NCBI GenBank assembly: GCA_031418035.1
Contig: JANOWU010000037.1
Location: 1 to 64,000 of the forward strand
Reading direction: 5' to 3'
DNA: 64,000 nt
Source of the DNA: JANOYY01 sp031418035
Lineage (GTDB): Bacteria; Actinomycetota; Acidimicrobiia; Acidimicrobiales; JANYDT01
Part shown: positions 43,857 to 51,143 of the stretch, piece after piece
Layout: every line of letters begins with the position of its first letter
How positions within the stretch are numbered: the stretch's first letter is position 1
Position numbers and translations under genes: made by a program
Notes under the pieces: generated by a model
What the model was told of the DNA's origin: nothing
Databases searched by the model: none
Seen by the model: only the letters and a program-made list of their open reading frames with translations

Positions 43857-43981
43857 TCAGTCGTGGATTGTGCCGATGGCGACGCCCCCTCCGTCTAGTT
43901 GACGGGATGCGCAGTGCTTCCGTGAACATCAGAGTGGATAGCACCGACTACGACTGTCCTTCAGCGGGCACGTGGGCGGGC

Positions 43982-43997
43982 AGTTTCACGTGAAACA
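43982..43997. promoter_or_regulatory. parS: parS site 3
   Basis: AGTTTCACGTGAAACA, one mismatch at the edge. Confidence 0.92.
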
Positions 43998-44063
43998 TCA
44001 AGACATGAACCGCAACCTTCGCGCATCTCCTCCGAGGCTTCCGAGACTTTGGGCGGGCGTCGG

Positions 44064-44079
44064 TGCTTCACGTGAAACG
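44064..44079. promoter_or_regulatory. parS: parS site 4
   Basis: TGCTTCACGTGAAACG, two mismatches outside the central CACGTG. Confidence 0.75.
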
Positions 44080-44765
44080 CATTGCGCGCAACGTACTTCA
44101 AAACAATGCGCTTACTGAGTGGAGGGCGAGTGACCTGTCACCGAAGTGTGTTGCACGGACTTGTTGCCAACAAGGAGGCAATAGGCGATATGGTCGGCCG
44201 TAGTTCGATCGTGGCCACGGGCTGAATGAAACCCTCGGCTATGACCGGGCGAGACAGTTGGTCGAGGAAAGTGAGCGAACCGGCATTTCCGTTGCGGACT
44301 TTCGGTACGCGAAGGGTACGTGGACACCGAAACGACCGAGAGGCTCACCGACCCGTCCGGCTAGTGCTGCCGGCGCGCCTGCGGGACGTAGTGTTTCCCT
44401 CGGCTGGGAGCAGCTTGGTGTTCGGACGAACGGCAGGATCTATTACATGGAGCGATGTGCTCGTAGGACCACGTCATCGAGGTGATGGTTCGCGGAGGCG
44501 GCAGCATGTGGGCGTGGTCGGGTCTCACTCAGCTGCCGTGGGCGGCGGCAGGGAGGACTTGTTGGCTTGTCGCCCGCGAAGGTTGGCGCCACCGTGCCAG
44601 GTTGGTGCCTGAGGCGGCGGTCACTGCGCGAACCCTGGCACTGTGGTGCCAACTTCTGACGGCGACTCGTTTCGCGGCGTGATTCGCTCAGGCCTCGAAC
44701 GCCGTGCGGCCGCAGGCGCGGGACCGTGCCCGCGGCATCCCATGTCGAGCTGGCGGGAAGGGCAG
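44080..44765. other. parS-free stretch inside the array
   Basis: About 690 bases that separate two groups of parS sites. No family-like protein or RNA was seen. Short frames such as the one starting at 44258 lack any recognisable motif. It may be the eroded remains of a gene or of further repeat units. Confidence 0.5.
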
Positions 44766-44781
44766 CGTTTCACGTGAAACA
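44766..44781. promoter_or_regulatory. parS: parS site 5
   Basis: CGTTTCACGTGAAACA, one mismatch at the edge. Confidence 0.92.
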
Positions 44782-44903
44782 GGCACGTGATTGCGCCGAC
44801 AGCGAATCAGTTCAGTCGAGCTGGCGGGACACGCCGGTGTGAAACATCGAGGGTGAATCCCACCGACTACGACCGTCCTCCATCGGGCACTTGGGCGGGG
44901 CAC

Positions 44904-44919
44904 TGTTTCACGTGAAACA
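44904..44919. promoter_or_regulatory. parS: parS site 6
   Basis: Perfect TGTTTCACGTGAAACA. Confidence 0.95.
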
Positions 44920-44974
44920 TCGAAAGTGAACCGCAGACCCTCACTCTTCCCACGAGCACTCGGCAAGGTGTCGA

Positions 44975-44990
44975 CGTTTCACGTGAGACA
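44975..44990. promoter_or_regulatory. parS: parS site 7
   Basis: CGTTTCACGTGAGACA, two mismatches, one inside the right half. Confidence 0.7.
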
Positions 44991-45070
44991 TCAAATGTTA
45001 AGCCCGCATCTTTGGCGCCTCATGAACCGGGCGGGACCTACCCCCACCCGGCCCATACCGGGGACGGCAA

Positions 45071-45086
45071 TGTTTCACGTGAAACA
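45071..45086. promoter_or_regulatory. parS: parS site 8
   Basis: Perfect TGTTTCACGTGAAACA. Confidence 0.95.
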
Positions 45087-45265
45087 GCCCGTGAATGGGA
45101 CCACCGGCGGTCGTGCCTCTCACGCATCAGCGCATCCGAGGGAGTGCAAGGAGATCAAAAGACCTTGGTCGCGCCCTCGGGAGCGTCGAATCGGGTGATC
45201 GGCGCCTTAGGTCGGCCATCAGGCAAGAATGTTTGCGAAATGCCGAGGAGATGCACCAGCGCGAA

Positions 45266-45281
45266 TGTTTCACGTGAAACA
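45266..45281. promoter_or_regulatory. parS: parS site 9, next to parA
   Basis: Perfect TGTTTCACGTGAAACA, 60 bases before the parA start, so ParB bound here could also repress parAB. Confidence 0.95.
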
Positions 45282-45341
45282 CTGGAGCATCCCTTCCTGG
45301 TCGAGTGACGATCACGGTCTCGTATGAAGGATCCCACCGCT

Positions 45342-46157
45342 ATGTCCGGCACAGCACCGGCGACCTCGTTCGCCCGGCCCTTTCCCAGAACTATCGCCAT
45401 TGCCAACCAAAAAGGCGGTGTCGGCAAGACGACTACCGCCGTGAACCTGTCCGCAGCTCTTGCCGACCGCGGGTACCGGGTCCTGGTCGTCGATCTCGAT
45501 CCGCAAGGCAACGCAACCACCGGATTGGGCGTGAACGCTCGAAATCTGGAGTTTTCGGTCTATGACGTGTTGATGCGCGACACGCCAATGGAGGATGCCG
45601 TCGAGGCGACGTCCGTCCAGAACCTCTTCCTGGTTCCGACGACGATCGATCTGGCCGGGGCCGAGATCGAATTGGTACCGGCCTTCAGTCGGGAACTGAA
45701 GTTGCGGCGAGCGATTGCTCGAGTGATCGATGATTTCGACTTCATCATCATCGACTGTCCGCCGTCTCTCGGCCTCCTGACGATCAACGCCCTGGCCGCG
45801 GCGTCGGAAGTCGTGGTCCCGATTCAATGCGAGTACTACGCATTGGAGGGCCTTGGCCAGCTGCTTCGCAACGTCAACCTGGTGCAATCGAACCTGAACC
45901 AGACGTTGGAGATCAGCGCGATCATTCTCACCATGTACGACGCTCGGACGAAACTGGCCGACCAAGTCATGCATGAAATTCGCACCCACTTCGGTGATCG
46001 AGTGTGTCGGAACATCGTTCCTCGTAGTGTGCGACTGTCGGAGGCCCCGTCGTTCGGGCAGCCGATTACGGTATTCGACCCCACCTCACGGGGAGCAGTG
46101 GCCTACAGGGGCCTGGCAAAGGAGATAAGTGGTGGTGCGCCAAAGCGGACTGGGTAA
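45342..46157 (+). CDS. parA: chromosome partitioning ATPase ParA (Soj)
   Basis: A 271-residue Walker-type ATPase that binds DNA when ATP-bound and pulls ParB-parS complexes apart. The deviant Walker A is IANQKGGVGKTTTAVNL, Walker A' is VLVVDLDPQGNATTGLG, and Walker B is FIIIDCPPSLGLL. The ATG at 45342 is preferred because AAGGA lies 10 bases before it; an in-frame ATG at 45324 is possible. The gene overlaps parB and follows the parS array. Confidence 0.95.
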   Translation: MSGTAPATSFARPFPRTIAIANQKGGVGKTTTAVNLSAALADRGYRVLVVDLDPQGNATTGLGVNARNLEFSVYDVLMRDTPMEDAVEATSVQNLFLVPTTIDLAGAEIELVPAFSRELKLRRAIARVIDDFDFIIIDCPPSLGLLTINALAAASEVVVPIQCEYYALEGLGQLLRNVNLVQSNLNQTLEISAIILTMYDARTKLADQVMHEIRTHFGDRVCRNIVPRSVRLSEAPSFGQPITVFDPTSRGAVAYRGLAKEISGGAPKRTG

Positions 46158-47067
46158 AGGATTGGGGGCATTGCTTCCGACATCGACAGAGGCACCAATT
46201 CTCGAAGGCGGGTCCACGGTCGGGCGATTGATCGAGATCAATATCGGCGACATTCGACCCAACACCTATCAGCCTCGATCGACGTTCGACGACGAGGGCA
46301 TCGAAAGCCTCGCCGCGTCTATTCGCGAGTTGGGTGTGCTGCAACCCATCTTGGTTCGCTCGACCCCCGAGGGCGGATACGAACTCATCGCTGGTGAGCG
46401 GCGTTGGCGAGCGGCTCGCCGGGCCGGGCTCAGCGTCGTTCCTGCGGTCGTGAAGTCGGCCGATGACAATGCGGCGCTGGAACAGGCTTTGGTGGAGAAC
46501 TTGCATCGGGCGGATCTCAATCCGCTCGAGGAGGCGGCCGCTTTTCAGCAGCTCATTGACGATTTCGGCTTCACCCACGAGCAGGTGGCCGATCGTGTCG
46601 GCAAGAGCCGCGCCGCGGTATCGAATACCCTGCGCCTGTTCCAACTCTCCCCGTCGATCCAGCGGTTCGTGTTGGAGGGCAAACTGTCGGCCGGACACGC
46701 TCGTTCCCTTCTCGGGACGACCGATAAGGCGTTCCAGGAGGCTCTCGCTCGCCGAATCGTGCAGGAGGAGCTATCGGTACGGGCAACCGAGGAAGCCGTG
46801 AAGTTGCGGTTGAATCCGGCCGCCGCGAGTCCCAGGTCATCTGCAGGGCCGGGAACGGGTGCGCCGACAGCGTCGAAAACAGACCGGCCCGCCGGTCTTC
46901 TCGAGCTCGAGGAAGTCCTCGCCGGTATATACGACACCCGGGTAGCCATCCAGATGGTGCCGAACAAGAGAGGTCAGCTCACGATCGAGTTTGCCGACTT
47001 GAACGATCTGGAGCGAATATTCCACATAATGACAATCGGGGCCGCCTCCGACACCGTCGAAGGCTGA
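46132..47067 (+). CDS. parB: chromosome partitioning protein ParB
   Basis: About 311 residues. The N-terminal ParA-activating segment is QSGLGKGLGALL. The CTP-binding domain has QPRSTFDDEGIESLAASI, GVLQPILVRS and the GERRWRAARRAG box, and the helix-turn-helix is VADRVGKSRAAVSNTLRLF, which reads parS. The C-terminal dimer domain follows a linker. AAGGAG lies 7 bases before the GTG at 46132; another GTG at 46129 is in frame. It overlaps parA by 26 bases. Confidence 0.95.
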   Translation: MVRQSGLGKGLGALLPTSTEAPILEGGSTVGRLIEINIGDIRPNTYQPRSTFDDEGIESLAASIRELGVLQPILVRSTPEGGYELIAGERRWRAARRAGLSVVPAVVKSADDNAALEQALVENLHRADLNPLEEAAAFQQLIDDFGFTHEQVADRVGKSRAAVSNTLRLFQLSPSIQRFVLEGKLSAGHARSLLGTTDKAFQEALARRIVQEELSVRATEEAVKLRLNPAAASPRSSAGPGTGAPTASKTDRPAGLLELEEVLAGIYDTRVAIQMVPNKRGQLTIEFADLNDLERIFHIMTIGAASDTVEG

Positions 47068-47115
47068 CCCCGATTTCCAAGCTTTGGTCGAACCGTTGTC
47101 GGTCGACCGAATCGT

Positions 47116-47442
47116 TTACAGGTGTGGTTCGAGCTCGCTGAGGAGCTGGTACTTCCCTTTCGCGCCGACCATGGTGTTGGCCAGCTTGCCGTCCTTGAAC
47201 AGCAACAGGGTGGGAATGCTCATGACGCCATATCGCTGTGCGACATCGGGGTTGTCGTCGATGTTCAGCTTTGCGATGGTGAGTCGCCCCTCCTGCTCGT
47301 TGGAGATCTCCTCCAACACCGGGGCGATCTTCTTGCACGGTCCGCACCATTCGGCCCAGAAGTCGACGAGGATCGGGGTTTCTGCGGCGCCAATCTGTTC
47401 GTCGAAGGTTGCATCGCTCAATTCGATGATGTTCTTGCTCAT
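47116..47442 (-). CDS. trxA: thioredoxin
   Basis: A 108-residue thioredoxin with the active site FWAEWCGPCKKIAP (C33, C36) and the cis-proline in SIPTLLLFKDG. It reduces disulfides in ribonucleotide reductase and many other proteins. It follows trxB on the same strand and a duplicated leader carries its Shine-Dalgarno (GAAAGG). It converges on parB. Confidence 0.97.
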   Translation of the reverse strand: MSKNIIELSDATFDEQIGAAETPILVDFWAEWCGPCKKIAPVLEEISNEQEGRLTIAKLNIDDNPDVAQRYGVMSIPTLLLFKDGKLANTMVGAKGKYQLLSELEPHL

Positions 47443-47554
47443 TGTTGTTTCCTTTCGAGGACTGCGGGAGAAGTGCGAGAGAAGAGGGGTCGGTGGACGT
47501 TGTTGTTTCCTTTCGAGGACTGCGGGAGAAGTGCGAGAAGAGGGTCAGTGGACG
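47442..47554. repeat. tandem duplication between trxB and trxA
   Basis: Two copies, 47442-47499 (58 bases) and 47500-47554 (55 bases), differ only by two small gaps and one substitution. Each contains GTTTCCTTTCGAGGACTGCG, which includes the trxA Shine-Dalgarno on the minus strand. The second copy includes the trxB stop codon. Confidence 0.92.
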
Positions 47555-48489
47555 TTGGCTTCGAGCCAGCGTTCGGCATCGATAGCTGCCGTACAACCCG
47601 AGCCTGCTGCGGTGATGGCCTGGCGGTAGGTGTGATCCTGGACGTCACCACAGGCAAACACGCCATCGACGTTCGTTCGGGAACTCTTTCCCTCCGTCAC
47701 GATGTAGCCCTGCTCGTCCGTCGTGAGAATCCCCTTGAAGAGGTCGGTGTTCGGTATATGGCCGATGGCGACGAATAGCCCCGTGACATCGAGGGTCGAG
47801 TGCATCTGGTCGACCGTGTTTTCGATAACGGCGCTTTCGAGTGATTTCTCACCATTGAGTTCGACGACCCGTGAGTTCCAGAGAAACTCGATCTTGGGAT
47901 TGTTCATCGCGCGGTCCTGCATGATCTTGGACGCACGGAGCACGTCGCGTCGCACGATTACGGTGACCTTGTCGGCGAACTTGGTGAGGAAGTTCGCCTC
48001 CTCCATTGCCGAGTCGCCTCCGCCGACGACGGCGATATTTTTGCCGCGGAAGAAGAAGCCGTCACAGGTGGCGCACGTGGAAAGCCCGTGACCCATGAGT
48101 CGACGTTCGGCATCGAGGCCGAGCATCAGTGATCGAGCTCCCGTGGAGACGATGACGCTGTGGGCTTCGAAGAGGTCATCGTTCACCCACACCTTTTTGG
48201 GGTTGCTGGAAAAATCTACCTTGGTGGCCTTGGCGGTCAGGTATTCGGTACCGAAGCGCTCCGCTTGCGCGCGCATAGTGGTCATCAATTCGGGACCTTG
48301 GACACCGGCTTCGAAGCCTGGAAAATTTTCCACTTCAGTGGTCAGCATCAACTGTCCGCCTGGCTGATCGCTGGTTGAGGATATTTCCCCCTCGATGACG
48401 AGGGGTGCCAGGTTGGCTCGAGCGGTATAGATCGCGGCAGTGAGCCCGGCCGGACCAGACCCCACAACGATGACGTTACGAACTGCCAC
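47545..48489 (-). CDS. trxB: thioredoxin-disulfide reductase
   Basis: A 314-residue FAD/NADPH enzyme that keeps thioredoxin reduced. The FAD motif is VIVVGSGPAGLTAAIYTARA, the redox-active pair is C139/C142 (STCATCDGFFF), the NADPH motif is IAVVGGGDSAMEEA, and the C-terminal FAD segment is GVFACGDVQDHTYRQAITAAG. The GTG at 48489 follows AGGAG. It sits upstream of trxA in the same direction. Confidence 0.97.
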   Translation of the reverse strand: MAVRNVIVVGSGPAGLTAAIYTARANLAPLVIEGEISSTSDQPGGQLMLTTEVENFPGFEAGVQGPELMTTMRAQAERFGTEYLTAKATKVDFSSNPKKVWVNDDLFEAHSVIVSTGARSLMLGLDAERRLMGHGLSTCATCDGFFFRGKNIAVVGGGDSAMEEANFLTKFADKVTVIVRRDVLRASKIMQDRAMNNPKIEFLWNSRVVELNGEKSLESAVIENTVDQMHSTLDVTGLFVAIGHIPNTDLFKGILTTDEQGYIVTEGKSSRTNVDGVFACGDVQDHTYRQAITAAGSGCTAAIDAERWLEANVH

Positions 48490-48540
48490 GACTGCTCCTG
48501 TTCATGAATGGATTCGCGGCGACGGGCGACGAACCGTGAA

Positions 48541-48837
48541 TCAGGTTCGAGGGTGACGACGCGACCAGACCAACAGGCCAACGAGGAAGAACATTCCCCC
48601 GAGGACGACATAGGCCGCCCAAACGGGCAAGAACCAGTCCAGAAGCCGAATGAACATGATCGTCAACAAGCAGAACAGCATGAACAAGACGCCTGCGGCC
48701 ATGAGGCCGAACACCAAGAACTTGGCGGCTTTCTGTACCGGTTCGGTGGTCTTGGACTTCACGGTTCCCACGAACCCCTCGAGTCCATCCACGATTTGGG
48801 TTGCCCAGTCAGATTCCAACGCCGGTCGCTCAGTCAC
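48541..48837 (-). CDS. small two-helix membrane protein, holin-X/DUF-like
   Basis: A 98-residue protein. An amphipathic N-terminal part (DWATQIVDGLEGFVGTVKSK) is followed by two membrane helices (FLVFGLMAAGVLFMLFCLL and FLPVWAAYVVLGGMFFLVGL) and a short basic tail. It resembles putative actinobacterial holin-like or phage-shock-like membrane proteins, but no function is assigned. The GTG has TAGGCT 7 bases upstream, so it is likely its own leaderless transcript leading into trxB. Confidence 0.65.
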   Translation of the reverse strand: MTERPALESDWATQIVDGLEGFVGTVKSKTTEPVQKAAKFLVFGLMAAGVLFMLFCLLTIMFIRLLDWFLPVWAAYVVLGGMFFLVGLLVWSRRHPRT

Positions 48838-48844
48838 GCCCCAA

Positions 48845-48850
48845 AGCCTA
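48845..48850 (-). promoter_or_regulatory. -10 hexamer of a leaderless promoter (small membrane protein, trxB, trxA)
   Basis: Minus-strand TAGGCT lies 7 bases before the GTG at 48837. Confidence 0.45.
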
Positions 48851-48884
48851 GCGGCCCATTCGAACGGCGTGCACGGTGAGGAGG

Positions 48885-48940
48885 TCTCGCGGTCTCGCGG
48901 TCTCGCGGTCTCGCGGTTTCGCGATTTCGCGATTTCGCGG
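48885..48940. repeat. 8-bp tandem repeat (TCTCGCGG type)
   Basis: Four copies of TCTCGCGG, two of TTTCGCGA and one of TTTCGCGG in a row, filling the space up to the stop codon of the anti-sigma gene. Confidence 0.9.
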
Positions 48941-48941
48941 C

Positions 48942-50504
48942 CTACGGAACTATCGTGCAGGTTCTCGAGTCCACGATAACGACCGTCGGGGCATCCGACG
49001 AACCAGTTACGAACGCGAACAGCACACGCCCAGCGATCGTTACGCGCCCGACGGCTCGGGCCCCAGGGACCGGGCAGCGCGCCATGCCCGACGCCGTGGT
49101 CCCATCGAACGGTGCGGCGGATGCAGCCGACGCTGTATTGGCCGGTCCGGCCGCAAACACCGTAGTGGCGGACGCAGCTTCGAACGGTGCAGCGGCGGTC
49201 GTAGGCACGATCGTCGTTGTTACGACCGTACCCCGTTGGGCCGCGGTCTTGCGGACTGCATCGCTTGCCGAGGCCACGTCATTGAATACGCCCAGGTCAC
49301 CGAGGTCGACAACGGCGACCGACGGTGTCACAGCGCTGGCCGCTGCAGTCGCGGACGCGCCTGTCGGACTCTCGGCGCTGGCCGCCTTTGGCGCTGCGGG
49401 TGCGGCTCTCTTGACAGCCTTCTTTCGAGTCGCCCCAAAGGGGCGCGTCGTTGTCACGATGTCGTCGAACACTGGTTCCGCAGTGACGGGTTGTGCTCCA
49501 TCGCCGAAGGGAGTCGCGGTCGCTTTCGTCTGAACAGCGCTCGGTTTCGTTGCCGGCGCGATGCTTCGCGTGATGGGACGAGTGGTGGACTGGGGCGGCG
49601 TGGTGGACTGGGTAGTTGTGGTGGTGGCCGGGGGGGTGGCGGGGGTGGGAATGACCGGGTTCGGATCGAACGGGGCCGTTGCCATGTCGAGAGCCTCTGC
49701 GGCCCCGCTCGCGACGTCGGATTCCGCGGCCGCCTCGGTCTCGGGCGCGGCCCCGTTCGCGGTCGCGGTCTCGGTCTCGGGAGCAGCCTCGGGCGACGCC
49801 AACTCGCCAGCGCGACCCGGGACCGGGGCGTCTTGCGAATCCCGTGTGATCTGTACCCGGGGTTCGGTGGCGGAGGCGGGTTCGGTGATCGGGGCCACCG
49901 CAGCGGGATTGCTTCGTCGCTGTTGAAGTAGCAAGACCCCCGTGACCAGGCTCAACGCGGCTGCTGTGGCGAGAGCACGCGTGGGCGTGAGCACAGAGCC
50001 CCGGCCGGAGCCCCCAACCGAACCTCGGGGGCCACTGAACATGGACCGTGAGCCAGCCGAGCCCCGTCGCCACCACGCCCGCTTCGCGGCGATCCGCCCC
50101 GCCGTCGGTGCTGTCTTCGGTGCAGTCGTCGGTGCAGTCGGCGAAAGATTGCGGTGCTCATCATCGAACACCGCGAGTGCTGCTGCGATGGCGTCACGGC
50201 GCTGCGTGAGGGACTCCAGCACCAGAACTGGGCGTGCGTCGCGGGTGGCGTTGGCGAGCAATGACGCAATGAGCACCGACTGCGGCGAACACATCTGGCA
50301 GGTCATGAGGTGTTGGTATTCGTGCTGCAACGCTTGCGCGGAGGCCAGGTCGCGGGCGTCGTTCGAGCGGTCTGAATCGATAGCGGCAAGAAATTCGGCC
50401 ACCTCTGACTGGTTCGTCAGGTCCACGTCGCCCCAAAATGCGAGGCGCGTCGAGTCGAGATGGTCCCGTGGGCTTGTGCCGGAGAGGGGAGACTCAGTCG
50501 CCAT
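48942..50504 (-). CDS. zinc-type anti-sigma factor with long extracytoplasmic domain
   Basis: A 520-residue membrane protein, the expected partner of the ECF sigma factor whose end it overlaps by 11 bases. The cytosolic part has H65-x3-C69-x2-C72 (HLMTCQMC), the ZAS zinc motif of anti-sigma factors. One membrane helix follows (about 172-190, ATAAALSLVTGVLLL). The rest is a long low-complexity Ala/Thr/Pro-rich region (200-440) and a small C-terminal domain with two cysteines (MARCPVPGA and SRTCTIVP) that could form a disulfide. The ATG at 50504 is fixed by the overlap. Redox sensing is a guess. Confidence 0.75.
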   Translation of the reverse strand: MATESPLSGTSPRDHLDSTRLAFWGDVDLTNQSEVAEFLAAIDSDRSNDARDLASAQALQHEYQHLMTCQMCSPQSVLIASLLANATRDARPVLVLESLTQRRDAIAAALAVFDDEHRNLSPTAPTTAPKTAPTAGRIAAKRAWWRRGSAGSRSMFSGPRGSVGGSGRGSVLTPTRALATAAALSLVTGVLLLQQRRSNPAAVAPITEPASATEPRVQITRDSQDAPVPGRAGELASPEAAPETETATANGAAPETEAAAESDVASGAAEALDMATAPFDPNPVIPTPATPPATTTTTQSTTPPQSTTRPITRSIAPATKPSAVQTKATATPFGDGAQPVTAEPVFDDIVTTTRPFGATRKKAVKRAAPAAPKAASAESPTGASATAAASAVTPSVAVVDLGDLGVFNDVASASDAVRKTAAQRGTVVTTTIVPTTAAAPFEAASATTVFAAGPANTASAASAAPFDGTTASGMARCPVPGARAVGRVTIAGRVLFAFVTGSSDAPTVVIVDSRTCTIVP

Positions 50505-51138
50505 GATCAATCCTTGGACGTTCGGGTTGCAGTGTTTGGTTCCCGGCGATCGACTGCGAATCCGAAACTGAGGTGGAATCGAACCGGAGAAGTGGCGCGA
50601 GCGCGGCCCGGGCGCGTGCGATGCGTGAACGTACGGTTCCACCGGGTATCTGGAGTATTTCGGCGATCTCGCGATAGTCGAGTCCGGAAACGTCTCGGAG
50701 AACCAACGGCGCTCGGAACTCCACTGGAAGTTTCGCCAGCGCTCGTCCGAGGTCGGTTGTGGCGTCGACGTCGGCGAACGCGCTGGGTGTGTCGGCGCGT
50801 CGATCGTGGTCGGCCACGACCTCGTCGTTGGGGACCGGTCGTCGTCGCTTTCGGCGCAGTTCGTCGAGCGACGCATTGGTGGCAACGCGATAGGCCCAGG
50901 TGGTGAAGCTCGAGGTGCCATCGAATCGACCGATGCCTCGGGCAATCGCAATGAGCGCCTCCTGGGTCGCGTCGGCAGCGTCGCCATGGTCGGCGATGAC
51001 ACGTCGGCAGGTACTTGCTATACGGTCATAGTGTCGCTCGAGGAGGGCATTCATCGCGTCGCGTTCGCCCCGCTGCGCGGCCGCCACGAGAACGATGTCA
51101 GTTTCGTCTCGAAGACGAGATTGAGGTGGCGGCGTCAT
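50494..51138 (-). CDS. ECF RNA polymerase sigma factor, SigM-like
   Basis: A 214-residue ECF sigma factor. Region 2 has DATQEALIAIARGIGRFDG followed by SSFTTWAYRVATNASLDELR (-10 reading), and region 4 has VLRDVSGLDYREIAEILQIP followed by GGTVRSRIARARAAL (-35 reading). Position between trxB-trxA and murJ matches mycobacterial sigM. It lies 5 bases after the kinase gene and overlaps its anti-sigma gene, so all three are co-transcribed. Confidence 0.9.
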   Translation of the reverse strand: MTPPPQSRLRDETDIVLVAAAQRGERDAMNALLERHYDRIASTCRRVIADHGDAADATQEALIAIARGIGRFDGTSSFTTWAYRVATNASLDELRRKRRRPVPNDEVVADHDRRADTPSAFADVDATTDLGRALAKLPVEFRAPLVLRDVSGLDYREIAEILQIPGGTVRSRIARARAALAPLLRFDSTSVSDSQSIAGNQTLQPERPRIDHGD

Positions 51139-51143
51139 GGGGG

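Larger units (their letters stand above)
43621..45281. repeat. parS centromere array
   Basis: Nine intact or near-intact parS sites and at least four decayed ones lie in 1.66 kb upstream of parA. Four match the consensus TGTTTCACGTGAAACA exactly. Site centres are about 43706, 43848, 43989, 44071, 44773, 44911, 44982, 45078 and 45273. The 138-142 bp spacing reflects a tandem unit: a parS, a decayed parS about 70 bp on, and shared filler such as ACCGACTACGAC (near 43800, 43942, 44860). ParB binds parS and spreads; ParA then moves the origin. Confidence 0.92.

Noticed and set aside
43621..45281. CRISPR array
   Set aside because: The repeated element is the 16-bp parS palindrome with unequal spacing and similar filler; there are no unique spacers of constant length and no cas genes.
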